From Streptomyces sp. Tu 3180 (GTDB taxonomy: Bacteria; Actinomycetota; Actinomycetes; Streptomycetales; Streptomycetaceae), in NCBI RefSeq assembly GCF_009852415.1, contig NZ_WOXS01000002.1, positions 3,370,501 through 3,434,500 of the forward strand: a stretch of DNA of 64,000 bases, read 5' to 3'. Of this stretch, positions 1 through 8,357 are shown one piece after another (the stretch's first letter is position 1; each line of letters starts with the position of its first letter). The position numbers and the translations under genes were made by a program. The notes below the pieces were generated by a model. It was not told where the DNA came from, did no database searches, and saw only the letters and a program-made list of their open reading frames with translations.

Positions 1-544
1 GGGCCAGCGGGTGGTCCTCGGGCAGCACGACCGCCATCGGCTCGTAGCGCACGGGCTGCTGGTCGAGCCCGGCCCGCAGCGCCGGGGCGAGCCCCGCGAA
101 CCGCCCGAACGACGCGTCGAGCCGCCCGGCGAGCACCTCCCCCGCGGCCCAGGTCAGTCCGCTCTCGTAGCGGGCCATCAGCTCGTGGCCGGGGGCGAGT
201 CCGCGGGCCCGGTGCAGCACCCGGCGCGGGGTCTCCAGGCCCGCGGAGTTGAGGTCCACGAGCAGGGGCCGGGCCTGCCCGGCGGCGGCGAGCAGGTCGT
301 CCTGCGCCTGGAGCGCCCGGCGCGCGTACGGCAGCAGCCGCTCGCCGTCGGCGGTGAGCGTCACCTGGCGGGTGGTCCGGACGAACAGCTCGCTGCCCAG
401 CTCCCGCTCCAGCCGCCGCACGTCCCGGCTGAGCGCCTGCTGGGCGACGTAGAGGCGCGCGGCGGCGCGGGTGAAGTGCAGTTCCTCGGCGACGGTGACG
501 AAGGCGCGCAGGAGACGGGGGTCGAGGTGGGCGGGGGCGGACAC
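1..544 (-). CDS. LysR-family transcriptional regulator (3' end cut by window)
   Basis: This is the N-terminal 181 codons of a LysR-type DNA-binding regulator; the C-terminus lies outside the window. A GTG start at 544 gives VSAPAHLDPRLLRAFVTVAE, followed by a winged helix-turn-helix at about residues 18-40 (TRAAARLYVAQQALSRDVRR) and the usual LTADGERLLPYARRA linker. The start of the effector domain is present (about residues 90-181). It is divergent from the MFS gene at 628, leaving an 83-bp shared control region, the usual layout for a LysR protein controlling its neighbour. That region contains a CAACAC / GTGTTG inverted pair (557-562 and 588-593) that could be a binding site. The effector is unknown; assignment to the family is secure, regulation of the MFS gene is inference. 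Confidence 0.9.
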   Translation of the reverse strand, partial: MSAPAHLDPRLLRAFVTVAEELHFTRAAARLYVAQQALSRDVRRLERELGSELFVRTTRQVTLTADGERLLPYARRALQAQDDLLAAAGQARPLLVDLNSAGLETPRRVLHRARGLAPGHELMARYESGLTWAAGEVLAGRLDASFGRFAGLAPALRAGLDQQPVRYEPMAVVLPEDHPLA

Positions 545-627
545 CCCGCGAACCTACAACACGGGTGCGTGAATCGGCGCCGAGAAGGTGTTGGACCGTC
601 CGCGCGGCCACGGGCGACGGTGGGGGC

Positions 628-1974
628 ATGCCTCAGCCGAACCCCCGGGACACCGTCCTGCTCACGGTCACCTCCGACACCCTCGTCGCCGCCGACCTCG
701 GCCCGCGCGCCCGCCGGTCCGGCGACCCGGCGGGCGGCCGGGAGAAGGGCCCGTACCGCCGTCTCCTCACCCTGCCCGGCACCCGGGCGTTCACGGCCGG
801 CAATCTCGTCGCCCGGCTGCCGATGGGCATGTTCAGCGTGAGCGCGGTCGTGATGATCGCCGGGACGCGCGGCTCGTACGCCCTCGCCGGCGCCGTCACC
901 GCGACCGGCCTGGCGGCGACCGCGGTGGTCGCCCCGTGGACCGCGCGCCTGGTCGACCGGTACGGGCAGGCCCGCGTCGCGCTGCCCGCCACCGTGTTCG
1001 CCGTGCTGGGCTCCCTCGCCCTGCTGCTGTGCGTGCGCCACGGCGCCCCGGACTGGACCCTGTTCGCCTCCTACGCCGCCACCGCCACGACCCCCAACAC
1101 CGGCGGGATGTCCCGGGCCCGCTGGGCCCACCTGCTGAAGGGGGACGCCGAGGCCCTGCACACCGCGAACTCCTTCGAACAGGCCGCGGACGAGCTGTGC
1201 TTCATGCTCGGCCCGGTGCTCGCGGCCTTCCTGTGCGGGGCGTTCTTCCCGGAGGCGGGCACCCTCGTGGGGGCCGTGCTGCTGCTGGCGGGCGTGGTGC
1301 TGTTCACCGCCCAGCGGTCCACCGAGCCGCCGGCCGGGCGGCGCACAACCGGCCGCGCCCCCTTCCGGGCCCCCGGCATCCGGCCGCTGCTGGCCGTGTG
1401 CCTGGCGACGGGTGCGGTGTTCGGCTCGATGGAGGTCGTCACCATCGCCTTCGCGGACGACCGGGGGCACCGCTCGGCGGCCGGTGCGGTGCTCGCGCTC
1501 CAGGCGGCCGGTTCCTGCGCGGCGGGCCTGCTGTACGGCGCGGTGCGCCCCGCCGGGTCCGCGCGGGCCCGGCTGCCGTGGTGCCTGGCCGCGATGACCG
1601 CGCTGATGGCCCTGCCGCTGCTCGCGGCCGGCCTGACCGGCTCGCTCCTGGTGCTGGCGGGGGCGCTGCTGCCGGCCGGCATGGCCACGGCCCCGACGAT
1701 GGTGACCGCCATGACCCTGGTCCAGCGGTACACCCCCGAGGGCCGGCTGAACGAGGGCATGACGCTCGCGGTGACCGGTCTGCTCGGCGGGATCGCCTGC
1801 GGCAGCGCGGCCGGCGGCTGGGTGGTGGAACACGTCTCGGTGACGGCCGGGTACGGCGTCCCGGTGGCGGCGGCCGCGACCGCCCTGGCCGTCTCCGTCG
1901 CCCTGTTCGGGCGGTCGAACCGCTTCCCGTCCGAGCCGCCGAACCGCCCCGCGGATTCCCGCGCACCCCATTGA
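628..1974 (+). CDS. MFS transporter
   Basis: A 448-residue polytopic membrane protein of the major facilitator superfamily. The ATG at 628 (MPQPNPRDTV) was chosen over an upstream in-frame ATG because it begins the protein just before a hydrophilic N-terminus. Hydrophobic segments alternate through the length, with the short charged loop ARLVDRYGQARVALP after helix 2 resembling the MFS loop 2-3 signature and a central hydrophilic loop at about residues 225-250. The substrate cannot be told from sequence; drug or metabolite efflux is the usual role of this subfamily in Streptomyces. It is divergent from the LysR gene, which probably regulates it. The LacI gene downstream has its own upstream palindrome and so is probably a separate unit. 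Confidence 0.88.
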   Translation: MPQPNPRDTVLLTVTSDTLVAADLGPRARRSGDPAGGREKGPYRRLLTLPGTRAFTAGNLVARLPMGMFSVSAVVMIAGTRGSYALAGAVTATGLAATAVVAPWTARLVDRYGQARVALPATVFAVLGSLALLLCVRHGAPDWTLFASYAATATTPNTGGMSRARWAHLLKGDAEALHTANSFEQAADELCFMLGPVLAAFLCGAFFPEAGTLVGAVLLLAGVVLFTAQRSTEPPAGRRTTGRAPFRAPGIRPLLAVCLATGAVFGSMEVVTIAFADDRGHRSAAGAVLALQAAGSCAAGLLYGAVRPAGSARARLPWCLAAMTALMALPLLAAGLTGSLLVLAGALLPAGMATAPTMVTAMTLVQRYTPEGRLNEGMTLAVTGLLGGIACGSAAGGWVVEHVSVTAGYGVPVAAAATALAVSVALFGRSNRFPSEPPNRPADSRAPH

Positions 1975-2004
1975 CGGCCCCGCGCCCCGCGCATACCTTC
2001 ACCC

Positions 2005-2020
2005 GTCGAAGCGCTTCGAC
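2005..2020. promoter_or_regulatory. LacI-type operator palindrome
   Basis: GTCGAAGCGCTTCGAC is a perfect 16-bp palindrome centred on GC, 57 bp upstream of the LacI-family start codon. The core GAAGCGCTTC has the form recognised by LacI/GalR regulators (central CG/GC step). Autoregulation by the downstream LacI protein is inferred. Confidence 0.65.
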
Positions 2021-2077
2021 GAACACCGCGTGCCCCCTTCGGCATCCCCCACGGACAGTGCCAGACGAGGACCCCCG

Positions 2078-3085
2078 ATGGTGAAGATCACGGACGTGGC
2101 CCGGCGCGCCGGGGTCTCCCCGAGCACGGTCTCGTACGCGCTCAGCGGCAAGCGTCCGATCTCCGACGCCACCCGGCGGCGCGTCCAGGCCGCCGTCCGC
2201 GAGCTGGGCTACCGTCCGCACGCCGGCGCCCGTCCCCCGGCCCGCCGGTCGAGGGTGCTGGCCCTCGCGGTCCCGGTGCGCTCCGGCGTCCACGTGCCGG
2301 TGGTCACGCAGTTCGCGGTGGCGGTGGTCACCGCCGCCCGCGCCCACGACCACGACGTGCTGCTGCTCACCCAGGGCGAGGGCGAGGAGGGGATCCGGCG
2401 CGTCGCGGACGCGGGGCTGGCGGACGCGGTGGTGGCGATGGACGTGCAGCTCCAGGACCCCCGGCTGCCGTTGCTGCGCTCGCTGTCCCTGCCGTCCGTG
2501 CTGATCGGTGTTCCCGCCGAACCGGACGGGCTGACCTGCGTCGACCTGGACTTCCGGGCGGCCGGTGAGCTGTGCGTGGACCACCTGGTGCGGCTGGGGC
2601 ACCGGGCGGTGGCGCTGGTCGGCTCGCCGCCGGAGGTGTACGTGCGGCGGACCGCGTTCGCACGGCGGCTGGTGGAGGGCTTCACGGCCGCCGCCGACCG
2701 GCACCGGCTGGCCTCCGCGGTGCACCCGTGCGGAACCGGCCGGGACGCCGCCCGGGCGGTCGCCGAGCGGCTGCTGCGCGAGCAGCCGGCGCTGACCGGG
2801 GTGGTCGTGCACAACGAACCGCTCCTCGACCCGCTGATCGACGCCTTCGAGCGGCTGGGCCTGCGCGTCCCCGGCGACCTGTCCCTCGTCGCCGTCTGCC
2901 CCGCCCCCGTCGCCGCGTCGGCCCGCGTCCCGGTCACCTCGGTCGCCGTGCCGTCCGCGGAGCTGGGCACCCGCGCGGTGCACCTGCTGGTGCGGAAGCT
3001 GTCCGGCGCGCCCGTGCCGCACAGCACCCTGCTGTCGCCCCGCCTGACGGAACGGGCGAGCACGGCGGTGCGGGCGCCCGCATGA
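2078..3085 (+). CDS. LacI-family transcriptional regulator
   Basis: A 335-residue LacI/GalR repressor. Residues 3-22 (KITDVARRAGVSPSTVSYAL) are the classic N-terminal helix-turn-helix, followed by the hinge helix and a periplasmic-binding-protein-like effector domain (about residues 55-330; DLSLVAV and VPSAELGTRAVHLL are typical). The ATG at 2078 is chosen because it begins directly at the HTH and has GAGG 8 bases upstream. No sugar transporter is immediately adjacent, so its target besides itself is unknown; a perfect palindrome at 2005-2020 is the likely operator. Transcription ends at the strong hairpin just after the stop codon. Confidence 0.92.
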   Translation: MVKITDVARRAGVSPSTVSYALSGKRPISDATRRRVQAAVRELGYRPHAGARPPARRSRVLALAVPVRSGVHVPVVTQFAVAVVTAARAHDHDVLLLTQGEGEEGIRRVADAGLADAVVAMDVQLQDPRLPLLRSLSLPSVLIGVPAEPDGLTCVDLDFRAAGELCVDHLVRLGHRAVALVGSPPEVYVRRTAFARRLVEGFTAAADRHRLASAVHPCGTGRDAARAVAERLLREQPALTGVVVHNEPLLDPLIDAFERLGLRVPGDLSLVAVCPAPVAASARVPVTSVAVPSAELGTRAVHLLVRKLSGAPVPHSTLLSPRLTERASTAVRAPA

Positions 3086-3120
3086 CACAGGCCCCGTCGC
3101 TCGAGGCGACGGGGCCTGTG
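3086..3120. terminator. bidirectional terminator between lacI-type gene and ssrA
   Basis: A perfect 14-bp stem (3086-3099 with 3107-3120) and a 7-base loop begin one base after the stop codon of the LacI-type gene. On the minus strand it follows the 3' end of ssrA by 17 bases, so it serves both converging units. Confidence 0.85.
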
Positions 3121-3136
3121 CCCACATGGGGTGGAG

Positions 3137-3537
3137 TGGAGATGGCGGGAATCGAACCCGCGTCCAACGGTGCGGAACCAGGGCTTCTCCGTGTGCAGTC
3201 GGCTGTGCTTTCTCGGCCCCGGAGATCACGCCGACAAGTCTCCGACGGGCCCAGTCACTGTGTGGTTTCCCTCTTCACCCCGTGACCGGGATCAAGGTTT
3301 AGTTCCCTAGCTGATGCCAGGATCCGGGTCGGGAACACCCCCGGGCTGACACTCCCTTTAAGTAGGGGAGCCGCTGCTCGCTACCTGAAGATCAGGCAGC
3401 GAGGGCGAGCTCGCCCTGGGAGATGGATCGCTTGGAATTGGCGATTATTTTTTTCGGCCTGTGGTTTACGAGATCATGGCCGCTTCCTCGACACGCTTCC
3501 CCTGCTTCGACAGCCGCTGTCGAAACCGATCATCCCC
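3137..3537 (-). ncRNA. ssrA: tmRNA (ssrA)
   Basis: Transfer-messenger RNA, which with SmpB frees stalled ribosomes and adds a degradation tag. The 5' end GGGGATG (3537-3531) pairs with CATCTCC near the 3' end (3144-3138), giving a 7-bp acceptor stem with one G-U pair; the T-arm sequence GGTTCGATTCCC lies at its 3' side. CCA is not encoded at the expected place. The tag reading frame starts with the resume codon GCC at 3442 and stops at TGA 3394-3392, encoding ANSKRSISQGELALAA; the final ALAA is the protease recognition end found in all tmRNA tags. Its length (about 401 nt) fits the actinobacterial form. smpB lies upstream on the same strand. Confidence 0.96.
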
Positions 3538-3705
3538 ATGTTGATTTCTCAAGGTGCGCACCCGCGGTGGGGTGCAGATGCCATCGTACGTGACCGACAC
3601 CCGACGATGCCACCGTGTTCCCGGCGTCCGACACGACCCGTTGTCGCGGCCGTCGTCCCGCCGTGGCACCGGGTTCAACGCCGCCCGGCGCCGGGTTGTT
3701 CCCGC

Positions 3706-4185
3706 TCAGGCGCGCTGCTTGCGGCGGACCGCCGACATCGCCCGCTCGGCCTCGCGCCGGTCCTGCTTCTCGCGCAGCGTCTGGCGCTTGTCGTACTCCT
3801 TCTTGCCCTTGGCCAGCGCGATCTCGATCTTCGCGCGGCCGTCCTTGAAGTACAGGGACAGCGGCACGATGGTGTGCCCCGTCTCCTGGGACTTGGACTC
3901 CAGCTTGTCGATCTCCTCGCGGTGCAGCAGCAGCTTCCGCTTGCGCCGCGCGCTGTGGTTGGTCCACGTGCCCTGGCTGTACTCCGGGACGTGCACGTTG
4001 TGCAGCCACGCCTCGTGGTCGGTCAGCTGGACGAAGCCGTCGACCAGCGACGCCCGGCCCTGGCGCAGCGACTTCACCTCGGTCCCGGTGAGGACCAGGC
4101 CGGCCTCGTAGGTGTCGATGATGAGGTAGTCGTGCCGCGCCTTCTTGTTCTGCGCGATCAGCTTGCGCCCTTTTTCCTTAGCCAT
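3706..4185 (-). CDS. smpB: SsrA-binding protein SmpB
   Basis: A 159-residue RNA-binding protein that carries tmRNA into the stalled ribosome. It starts MAKEKGRKLIAQNKKARHDY and contains the family hallmarks GTEVKSLRQGRASL and the basic C-terminal tail that mimics the mRNA path (about residues 130-159, rich in K and R). Length and order are normal for the family. The ssrA RNA lies 168 bp downstream on the same strand, so the two partners of trans-translation are neighbours. The S41 peptidase gene is upstream, 70 bp away. Confidence 0.97.
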   Translation of the reverse strand: MAKEKGRKLIAQNKKARHDYLIIDTYEAGLVLTGTEVKSLRQGRASLVDGFVQLTDHEAWLHNVHVPEYSQGTWTNHSARRKRKLLLHREEIDKLESKSQETGHTIVPLSLYFKDGRAKIEIALAKGKKEYDKRQTLREKQDRREAERAMSAVRRKQRA

Positions 4186-4255
4186 AGTGCCGCCATTTTC
4201 GCACTACGGAGGGGGTCCGCGGGAAGCCGATTATCGCTCCGGCGCGGCGACGGCG

Positions 4256-5416
4256 CTACCGGCCCAGTCCGCTCAGGACCGTCCCGGCCCGTTCCAGCGC
4301 CCCGTCGTCGGCCTCCAGGTCGGGGACGAGGCCGCGGCCGTCGACGCTCCGGCCGGAGGGGGTGCGGTAGTGGCCGACGGTCAGTTCGGCGACGGAGCCG
4401 TCGGGCAGCGGGGTCGGCATCTGGACCGAGCCCTTGCCGAAGGTGCGGGAGCCCACGACGACCGCCCGCCCGCGGTCCTGGAGGGCGCCGGTGAGGAGCT
4501 CGGCCGCGCTCATCGTCCCGCCGTCGACGAGCGCGACCAGGGGCCTGGCGGTGTCGCCGCCGGGCTCGGCGTGCAGGGCGCGCTGCTCGCCCTCGACGTC
4601 GTAGGTGGCGACCAGGCCGCCGTCGAGGAAGGCGGAGGCCGCGGTGACCGCCTCGGCGACCAGGCCGCCGGAGTTGCCGCGCAGGTCCAGGACGATCCCG
4701 GCGCCGGCCGGGGCCCGCCGCACGGCGGCGCGGACCTTCTCGCCGGAGCCCTTGGTGAAGGCGGTGACCTTGACGACGGTGACCCGGCCGGCGGTCTCGC
4801 GGACGGTGACCGTGTCGCGGGACAGCCGGGCCCGGCGCAGGGTCTGGCTCCACGCGCGCGTGCCGCGCTCCAGACCGAGGCGGACGGTGGTGCCGGCGGT
4901 CTCACCGGTGCCGTCGCCGCGCAGTAAGGAGACCACCTCGGTGACGGGGCGTCCGTCGACCTTCTCCCCGTCGACGCTGCGCAGCCGGTCGCCCGCGCGG
5001 ATCCCGGCGTCGGCGGCGGGGGTGCCGCTGCCGACCTTCGCCACCTCGATGCGGCCGTCCCGCTCGCGGGCCCACAGCCCGACACCGGTGTACCGGCCGT
5101 CCAGGGACTCCTCGAACTCCTCGTACTCGCCCGGGGAGTAGACGGCGGCCCAGCGGTCCCCGCTGCGGCTGACGGCGCGCTCGGCGGCCTCCAGGGGGGA
5201 CGCGCCGTCGGCCGCGGCCTCCTCGGCCGCCCGGGCGACGTCCGCGTGGCGCCCGGAGTGCGCCGCCGGACGGGCGTCGTCGGCCGCCGCCCTCCGGTCG
5301 GACTCGGGCAGGTTGCCGGTGGCGGCACCGGCGACGAGCACACTCGCGAACACCAAGGTCAGGGCGGCTCCGCGGCCGATGCGGCGGGGCTGACAGAACG
5401 GGTCACGACCTGACAT
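4256..5416 (-). CDS. S41-family C-terminal processing peptidase
   Basis: A 386-residue secreted or membrane-anchored serine protease of family S41 (CtpA type). The ATG at 5416 gives a short basic start and one hydrophobic segment (about residues 17-35, LTLVFASVLVAGAATG). A PDZ domain follows (about 105-190, YTGVGLWARE to RAGDRLRSVDGE), then the S41 core (about 200-375). The predicted catalytic pair is Ser303 in GGTMSAAELLTG and Lys328 in FGKGSVQ, spaced 25 residues apart as usual. It acts outside the membrane, trimming C-termini of envelope proteins; the substrate is unknown. The gene follows ftsE-ftsX on the same strand, but a strong hairpin separates it from ftsX, so it may have its own promoter. 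Confidence 0.92.
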   Translation of the reverse strand: MSGRDPFCQPRRIGRGAALTLVFASVLVAGAATGNLPESDRRAAADDARPAAHSGRHADVARAAEEAAADGASPLEAAERAVSRSGDRWAAVYSPGEYEEFEESLDGRYTGVGLWARERDGRIEVAKVGSGTPAADAGIRAGDRLRSVDGEKVDGRPVTEVVSLLRGDGTGETAGTTVRLGLERGTRAWSQTLRRARLSRDTVTVRETAGRVTVVKVTAFTKGSGEKVRAAVRRAPAGAGIVLDLRGNSGGLVAEAVTAASAFLDGGLVATYDVEGEQRALHAEPGGDTARPLVALVDGGTMSAAELLTGALQDRGRAVVVGSRTFGKGSVQMPTPLPDGSVAELTVGHYRTPSGRSVDGRGLVPDLEADDGALERAGTVLSGLGR

Positions 5417-5441
5417 GCCGGTGAGTCTAGGACAACGCGAA

Positions 5442-5471
5442 GGGGCGCACGGCCGGTTGGCCGTGCGCCCC
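5442..5471. terminator. terminator downstream of ftsX
   Basis: A perfect 13-bp stem (5442-5454 with 5459-5471) closing a GGTT tetraloop, 13 bases after the ftsX stop on the minus strand. It lies upstream of the S41 peptidase start and probably ends the ftsEX transcript. Confidence 0.8.
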
Positions 5472-5484
5472 CACTGGGCAAGAG

Positions 5485-6402
5485 TCACACCTTCAGATAC
5501 TTGCGCAGCGCGAAGAACGCGGCCAACGCGGGCATCAGCAGGCTCGTGGCGAGGATGAGCGGCAGCTTCGTCAGCACGGCGTCCCAGCCGATGAAGTTGA
5601 TCAGGTTCAGCTTCTCCGACAGGGCCAGACCGTGATCGATGATGAAGTACCGCGCGACCACCAGGAACCCGCACGCGAGCGTGCCGCCGATGAGCCCGGC
5701 GACCGCGGCCTCCATGATGAACGGCGCCTGGATGTAGAAGCCGGAGGCGCCGACCAGGCGCATGATCCCGGTCTCCCGGCGGCGGCTGAACGCCGAGACC
5801 CGCACCGTGTTCACGATCAGCATCAGGGCGACGACCAGCATCAGCGCCATCACCGCGCGGGCGGCCCAGTTCATGCCGTTCAGCAGCCCGAAGAGGTTGT
5901 CCAGGATGCCCTTCTGGTCCTGCACCGACTGCACGCCGTCGCGCCCGTCGAAGGCGGTCGCGATGACCTGGTACTTCTCCGGGTCCGTCAGCTTGATGCG
6001 GTACGACTCCTGCATCTGGTCCGGCGTGAGGGAGCTGGCCAGCGGGGAGTCGCCGAACTGCTCCTTGTAGTGCTTGTACGCCTCGTCCTGGGACTCGTAG
6101 GTGACCGTGTCGACGACCGACATCTTCTCCAGGTCGGTCTTGATCTGGCTCTTCTGGTCCTCGGTCACCGCGCCCTTGGCGCAGTTCGGGTCGGACTCGG
6201 CGTCACTCTTGTTGCACAGGAAGATGGAGACGTTGACCTTGTCGTACCAGTAGCCCTTCATGGTGTTGACCTGGTCGCTCATCAGGAGCGACCCGCCGAA
6301 CAGGGCGAGCGACAGGGCGACGGAGACGACGACCGCGAAGGTCATCGTCAGGTTGCGGCGGAGACCGACGCCGATCTCCGACAGGACGAACTGGGCGCGC
6401 AT
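5485..6402 (-). CDS. ftsX: Cell division protein FtsX (permease-like)
   Basis: A 305-residue membrane subunit of the FtsEX complex, which couples septal events to peptidoglycan hydrolase activation. There is a cytoplasmic start (MRAQFVLSEIGVGLRRNLTM), a first membrane helix at about residues 20-42, a large extracytoplasmic domain (about 43-165, containing two cysteines near CNKSDAESDPNC), then three more helices with the FtsX/MacB fold (for example RRRETGIMRLVGAS before helix 3). Length and topology are normal. The gene follows ftsE after 52 bp and is presumably co-transcribed with it. Confidence 0.96.
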   Translation of the reverse strand: MRAQFVLSEIGVGLRRNLTMTFAVVVSVALSLALFGGSLLMSDQVNTMKGYWYDKVNVSIFLCNKSDAESDPNCAKGAVTEDQKSQIKTDLEKMSVVDTVTYESQDEAYKHYKEQFGDSPLASSLTPDQMQESYRIKLTDPEKYQVIATAFDGRDGVQSVQDQKGILDNLFGLLNGMNWAARAVMALMLVVALMLIVNTVRVSAFSRRRETGIMRLVGASGFYIQAPFIMEAAVAGLIGGTLACGFLVVARYFIIDHGLALSEKLNLINFIGWDAVLTKLPLILATSLLMPALAAFFALRKYLKV

Positions 6403-6454
6403 GGCGGGTCCTTCAGGCCTTTCCGTGGACGCGAGGGGGCGCGATCGGAGGTGA

Positions 6455-7144
6455 TCAGTGCTGGTAGCCGTAGACGCCGCGCGCCTGGTCGCGGACGAGG
6501 CGGCCCTGCTCCAGCTCGATGACGCGCTTGCGCATCTGGTCCACGATGTTCTGGTCGTGCGTCGCCATCACCACGGTGGTGCCCGTCCGGTTGATCCGGT
6601 CGAGCAGCTTCATGATGCCGACGGAGGTCTGCGGGTCGAGGTTGCCGGTGGGCTCGTCGCAGATGAGCAGCTTGGGCCGGTTGACGAAGGCCCGCGCGAT
6701 GGCCACGCGCTGCTGCTCACCGCCGGAGAGCTCACCGGGCATCCGGTCCTCCTTGCCGCCGAGGCCGACGAGGTCGAGCACCTGCGGCACGGACTTGCGG
6801 ATCTCGCCGCGCGACTTGCCGATGACCTCCTGCGCGAAGGCCACGTTCTCGGCGACCGTCTTGTTCGGCAGCAGGCGGAAGTCCTGGAACACCGTCCCCA
6901 GCTGGCGCCGGATCTGCGGCACCTTCCAGTTGGAGACGCGGGCGAGGTCCTTGCCCAGGACGTGCACCTGTCCGTGGCTGGCCCGCTCCTCGCGGAGGAC
7001 CAGCCGCAGGAAGGTGGACTTTCCGGAGCCGGAGGACCCCACGAGGAACACGAACTCGCCCTTCTCGACCTCCAGGGAGACGTCCCTGAGGGCAGGACGG
7101 TTCTGCTTGGGGTAGACCTTGGACACGTTGTCGAATCGGATCAC
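6455..7144 (-). CDS. ftsE: Cell division ATP-binding protein FtsE
   Basis: A 229-residue ABC-type ATPase that drives FtsX. Walker A is GSSGSGKST (about residues 37-45), the signature is LSGGEQQRVAIARA, and Walker B is LLICDEPTGNLD, with the H-loop in ATHD. The protein is complete and of normal length, with the extra C-terminal residues (QARGVYGYQH) seen in actinobacteria. It is the first gene of the ftsE-ftsX pair; the 254 bp upstream is shared with the divergent 63-residue protein. Confidence 0.97.
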   Translation of the reverse strand: MIRFDNVSKVYPKQNRPALRDVSLEVEKGEFVFLVGSSGSGKSTFLRLVLREERASHGQVHVLGKDLARVSNWKVPQIRRQLGTVFQDFRLLPNKTVAENVAFAQEVIGKSRGEIRKSVPQVLDLVGLGGKEDRMPGELSGGEQQRVAIARAFVNRPKLLICDEPTGNLDPQTSVGIMKLLDRINRTGTTVVMATHDQNIVDQMRKRVIELEQGRLVRDQARGVYGYQH

Positions 7145-7398
7145 GGATGCACCACGGGTAGCCGGGGGTAGATGAGCGTGACCATACGCGAAGCGGAAGG
7201 ACGACCGCAGTCACCGTCCGGGGTTGCGCGGCACTTGTTCCCTTTGTGACGGATGTACGGCGCTGCCGCGCGGTCCCGCCGCCGGGGCAGGATACGGGGG
7301 ACCGCGCCGTTTACCGCGGAACCTGGCACAGTGGGAGGGGAACGTTCGCGTGGTCGTGGGCGTTATGACGATGGAACCGGTGGGAGGAGGGCGAGCGC

Positions 7399-7590
7399 AT
7401 GACGTATGACCGGCTGGTGTGCGCGAACTGCGCCGCGCCCGTGAGCGAGGGCCGGTGCCCGGTGTGCCGTGCGAACCGCGAGCGGCTGCAGCAGGAGAAC
7501 TTCTTCGCGGGGCTGAACCCCACGGCGCTGATCGCGCTGCTGGCGGTGCTGGTCGCGGCGGTGGCGCTGCTCGCCCACCAGACCGCCTGA
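7399..7590 (+). CDS. Small zinc-ribbon membrane protein
   Basis: A 63-residue protein with a strong ribosome binding site (GGGAGGAGGG upstream of the ATG). The N-terminus holds a four-cysteine zinc ribbon, CANCAAPVSEGRCPVC (two CxxC pairs), followed by a charged stretch and one C-terminal transmembrane helix (about residues 42-60). No function is known to me. It is followed 18 bp later by a strong terminator, so it forms a monocistronic unit divergent from ftsE. The compact Cys4-plus-helix layout suggests a small membrane adaptor, but that is only inference. Confidence 0.85.
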   Translation: MTYDRLVCANCAAPVSEGRCPVCRANRERLQQENFFAGLNPTALIALLAVLVAAVALLAHQTA

Positions 7591-7607
7591 CGCCCCACCC
7601 GAACGCA

Positions 7608-7645
7608 CGAGGGGCCCGGAGCGCGGTTGCGCTCCGGGCCCCTCG
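7608..7645. terminator. bidirectional terminator
   Basis: A perfect 17-bp stem (7608-7624 with 7629-7645) closing a GGTT loop. It follows the 63-residue protein gene on the plus strand and the LAETG protein gene on the minus strand. Confidence 0.88.
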
Positions 7646-7685
7646 GTCTACGCCGTCCTCACGCTGCGTACGCGCGCGGCCACCG

Positions 7686-8357
7686 TCAGGCGGCGGCGCC
7701 GCCGCGGCCGGTCATCAGGCGCGGCAGCACCCGGAAGCCGATGCCGCCGGCGATCATCGTGGCGGCGCCGATCACCAGGAAGGTGGTCTCCATGGCACCG
7801 GTCTCGGCGAGCTCCTTGCCGTCGCCCTGGGCCGCGGGGGCCGGGGCGTCGTCACCGGTGTCGGTGAGCGCCGAGGAGCCCTCCTCCTGGGTGGAGGCGC
7901 CACCGTCGGGGTCGGCGGCGTTGCCGCCGCCGTTGCCGCCGCCGTTGCCGTTGCCATTGCCGTTGCCGTTGCCCGGCTCCTCCGGCTCGGTGGGCTCCTC
8001 CGGCTCGGTGGGCTCGGTGGGCTCCTCCGGCTCGGTCGGGTCGGTGGGCACCTCGGGGTCGGTCGGGATCTCCGGGTCCGTCGGGTCGGTGGGCACCTCC
8101 GGGTCCGTCGGGTCGGTCGGGACCTCCGGCTCGGTGGGGATCTCAACCGGCGGGGTCTCCGGATCGGTGGGGTCGTCGCCCGGCTCGTCGCCGTCGAGGT
8201 CCGCGTCGACACCGAGGCCGACGCCGCCCTCGCCCGCCGAGGCGCTCACGCCGATCTCGAGGGCGGAGGCCGCGCCGGCCGCGGTCAGCGAGGCACCGGC
8301 CGCGATCACGGCACCGGCCGCGATCCGAGCGACACGGATCCGCGTCTTCTTGGTCAT
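7686..8357 (-). CDS. LAETG-motif sortase-anchored surface protein with acidic Pro-Thr repeats
   Basis: A 223-residue exported wall protein. It has a signal peptide (MTKKTRIRVARIAAGAVIAA to about residue 32, AASA-LE), a short acidic region, then 70-80 residues of PTDPEVPTDP / PTEPEEPTEP repeats, a GNGNGN glycine-asparagine linker, and a C-terminal sorting signal: LAETG (about residues 187-191), a hydrophobic helix and a basic tail ending RLMTGRGGAAA. LAxTG is the signal used by class E sortases, the main housekeeping sortases of Streptomyces. No folded domain is evident, so it looks like a wall-attached stalk. No sortase gene is in the window. The terminator at 7608-7645 follows it. Confidence 0.88.
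   Translation of the reverse strand: MTKKTRIRVARIAAGAVIAAGASLTAAGAASALEIGVSASAGEGGVGLGVDADLDGDEPGDDPTDPETPPVEIPTEPEVPTDPTDPEVPTDPTDPEIPTDPEVPTDPTEPEEPTEPTEPEEPTEPEEPGNGNGNGNGNGGGNGGGNAADPDGGASTQEEGSSALTDTGDDAPAPAAQGDGKELAETGAMETTFLVIGAATMIAGGIGFRVLPRLMTGRGGAAA

Noticed and set aside
3466..3678. Short minus-strand open frame overlapping ssrA
   Set aside because: It lies in the 5' part of tmRNA, which has a conserved RNA structure; the translation has no conserved look.
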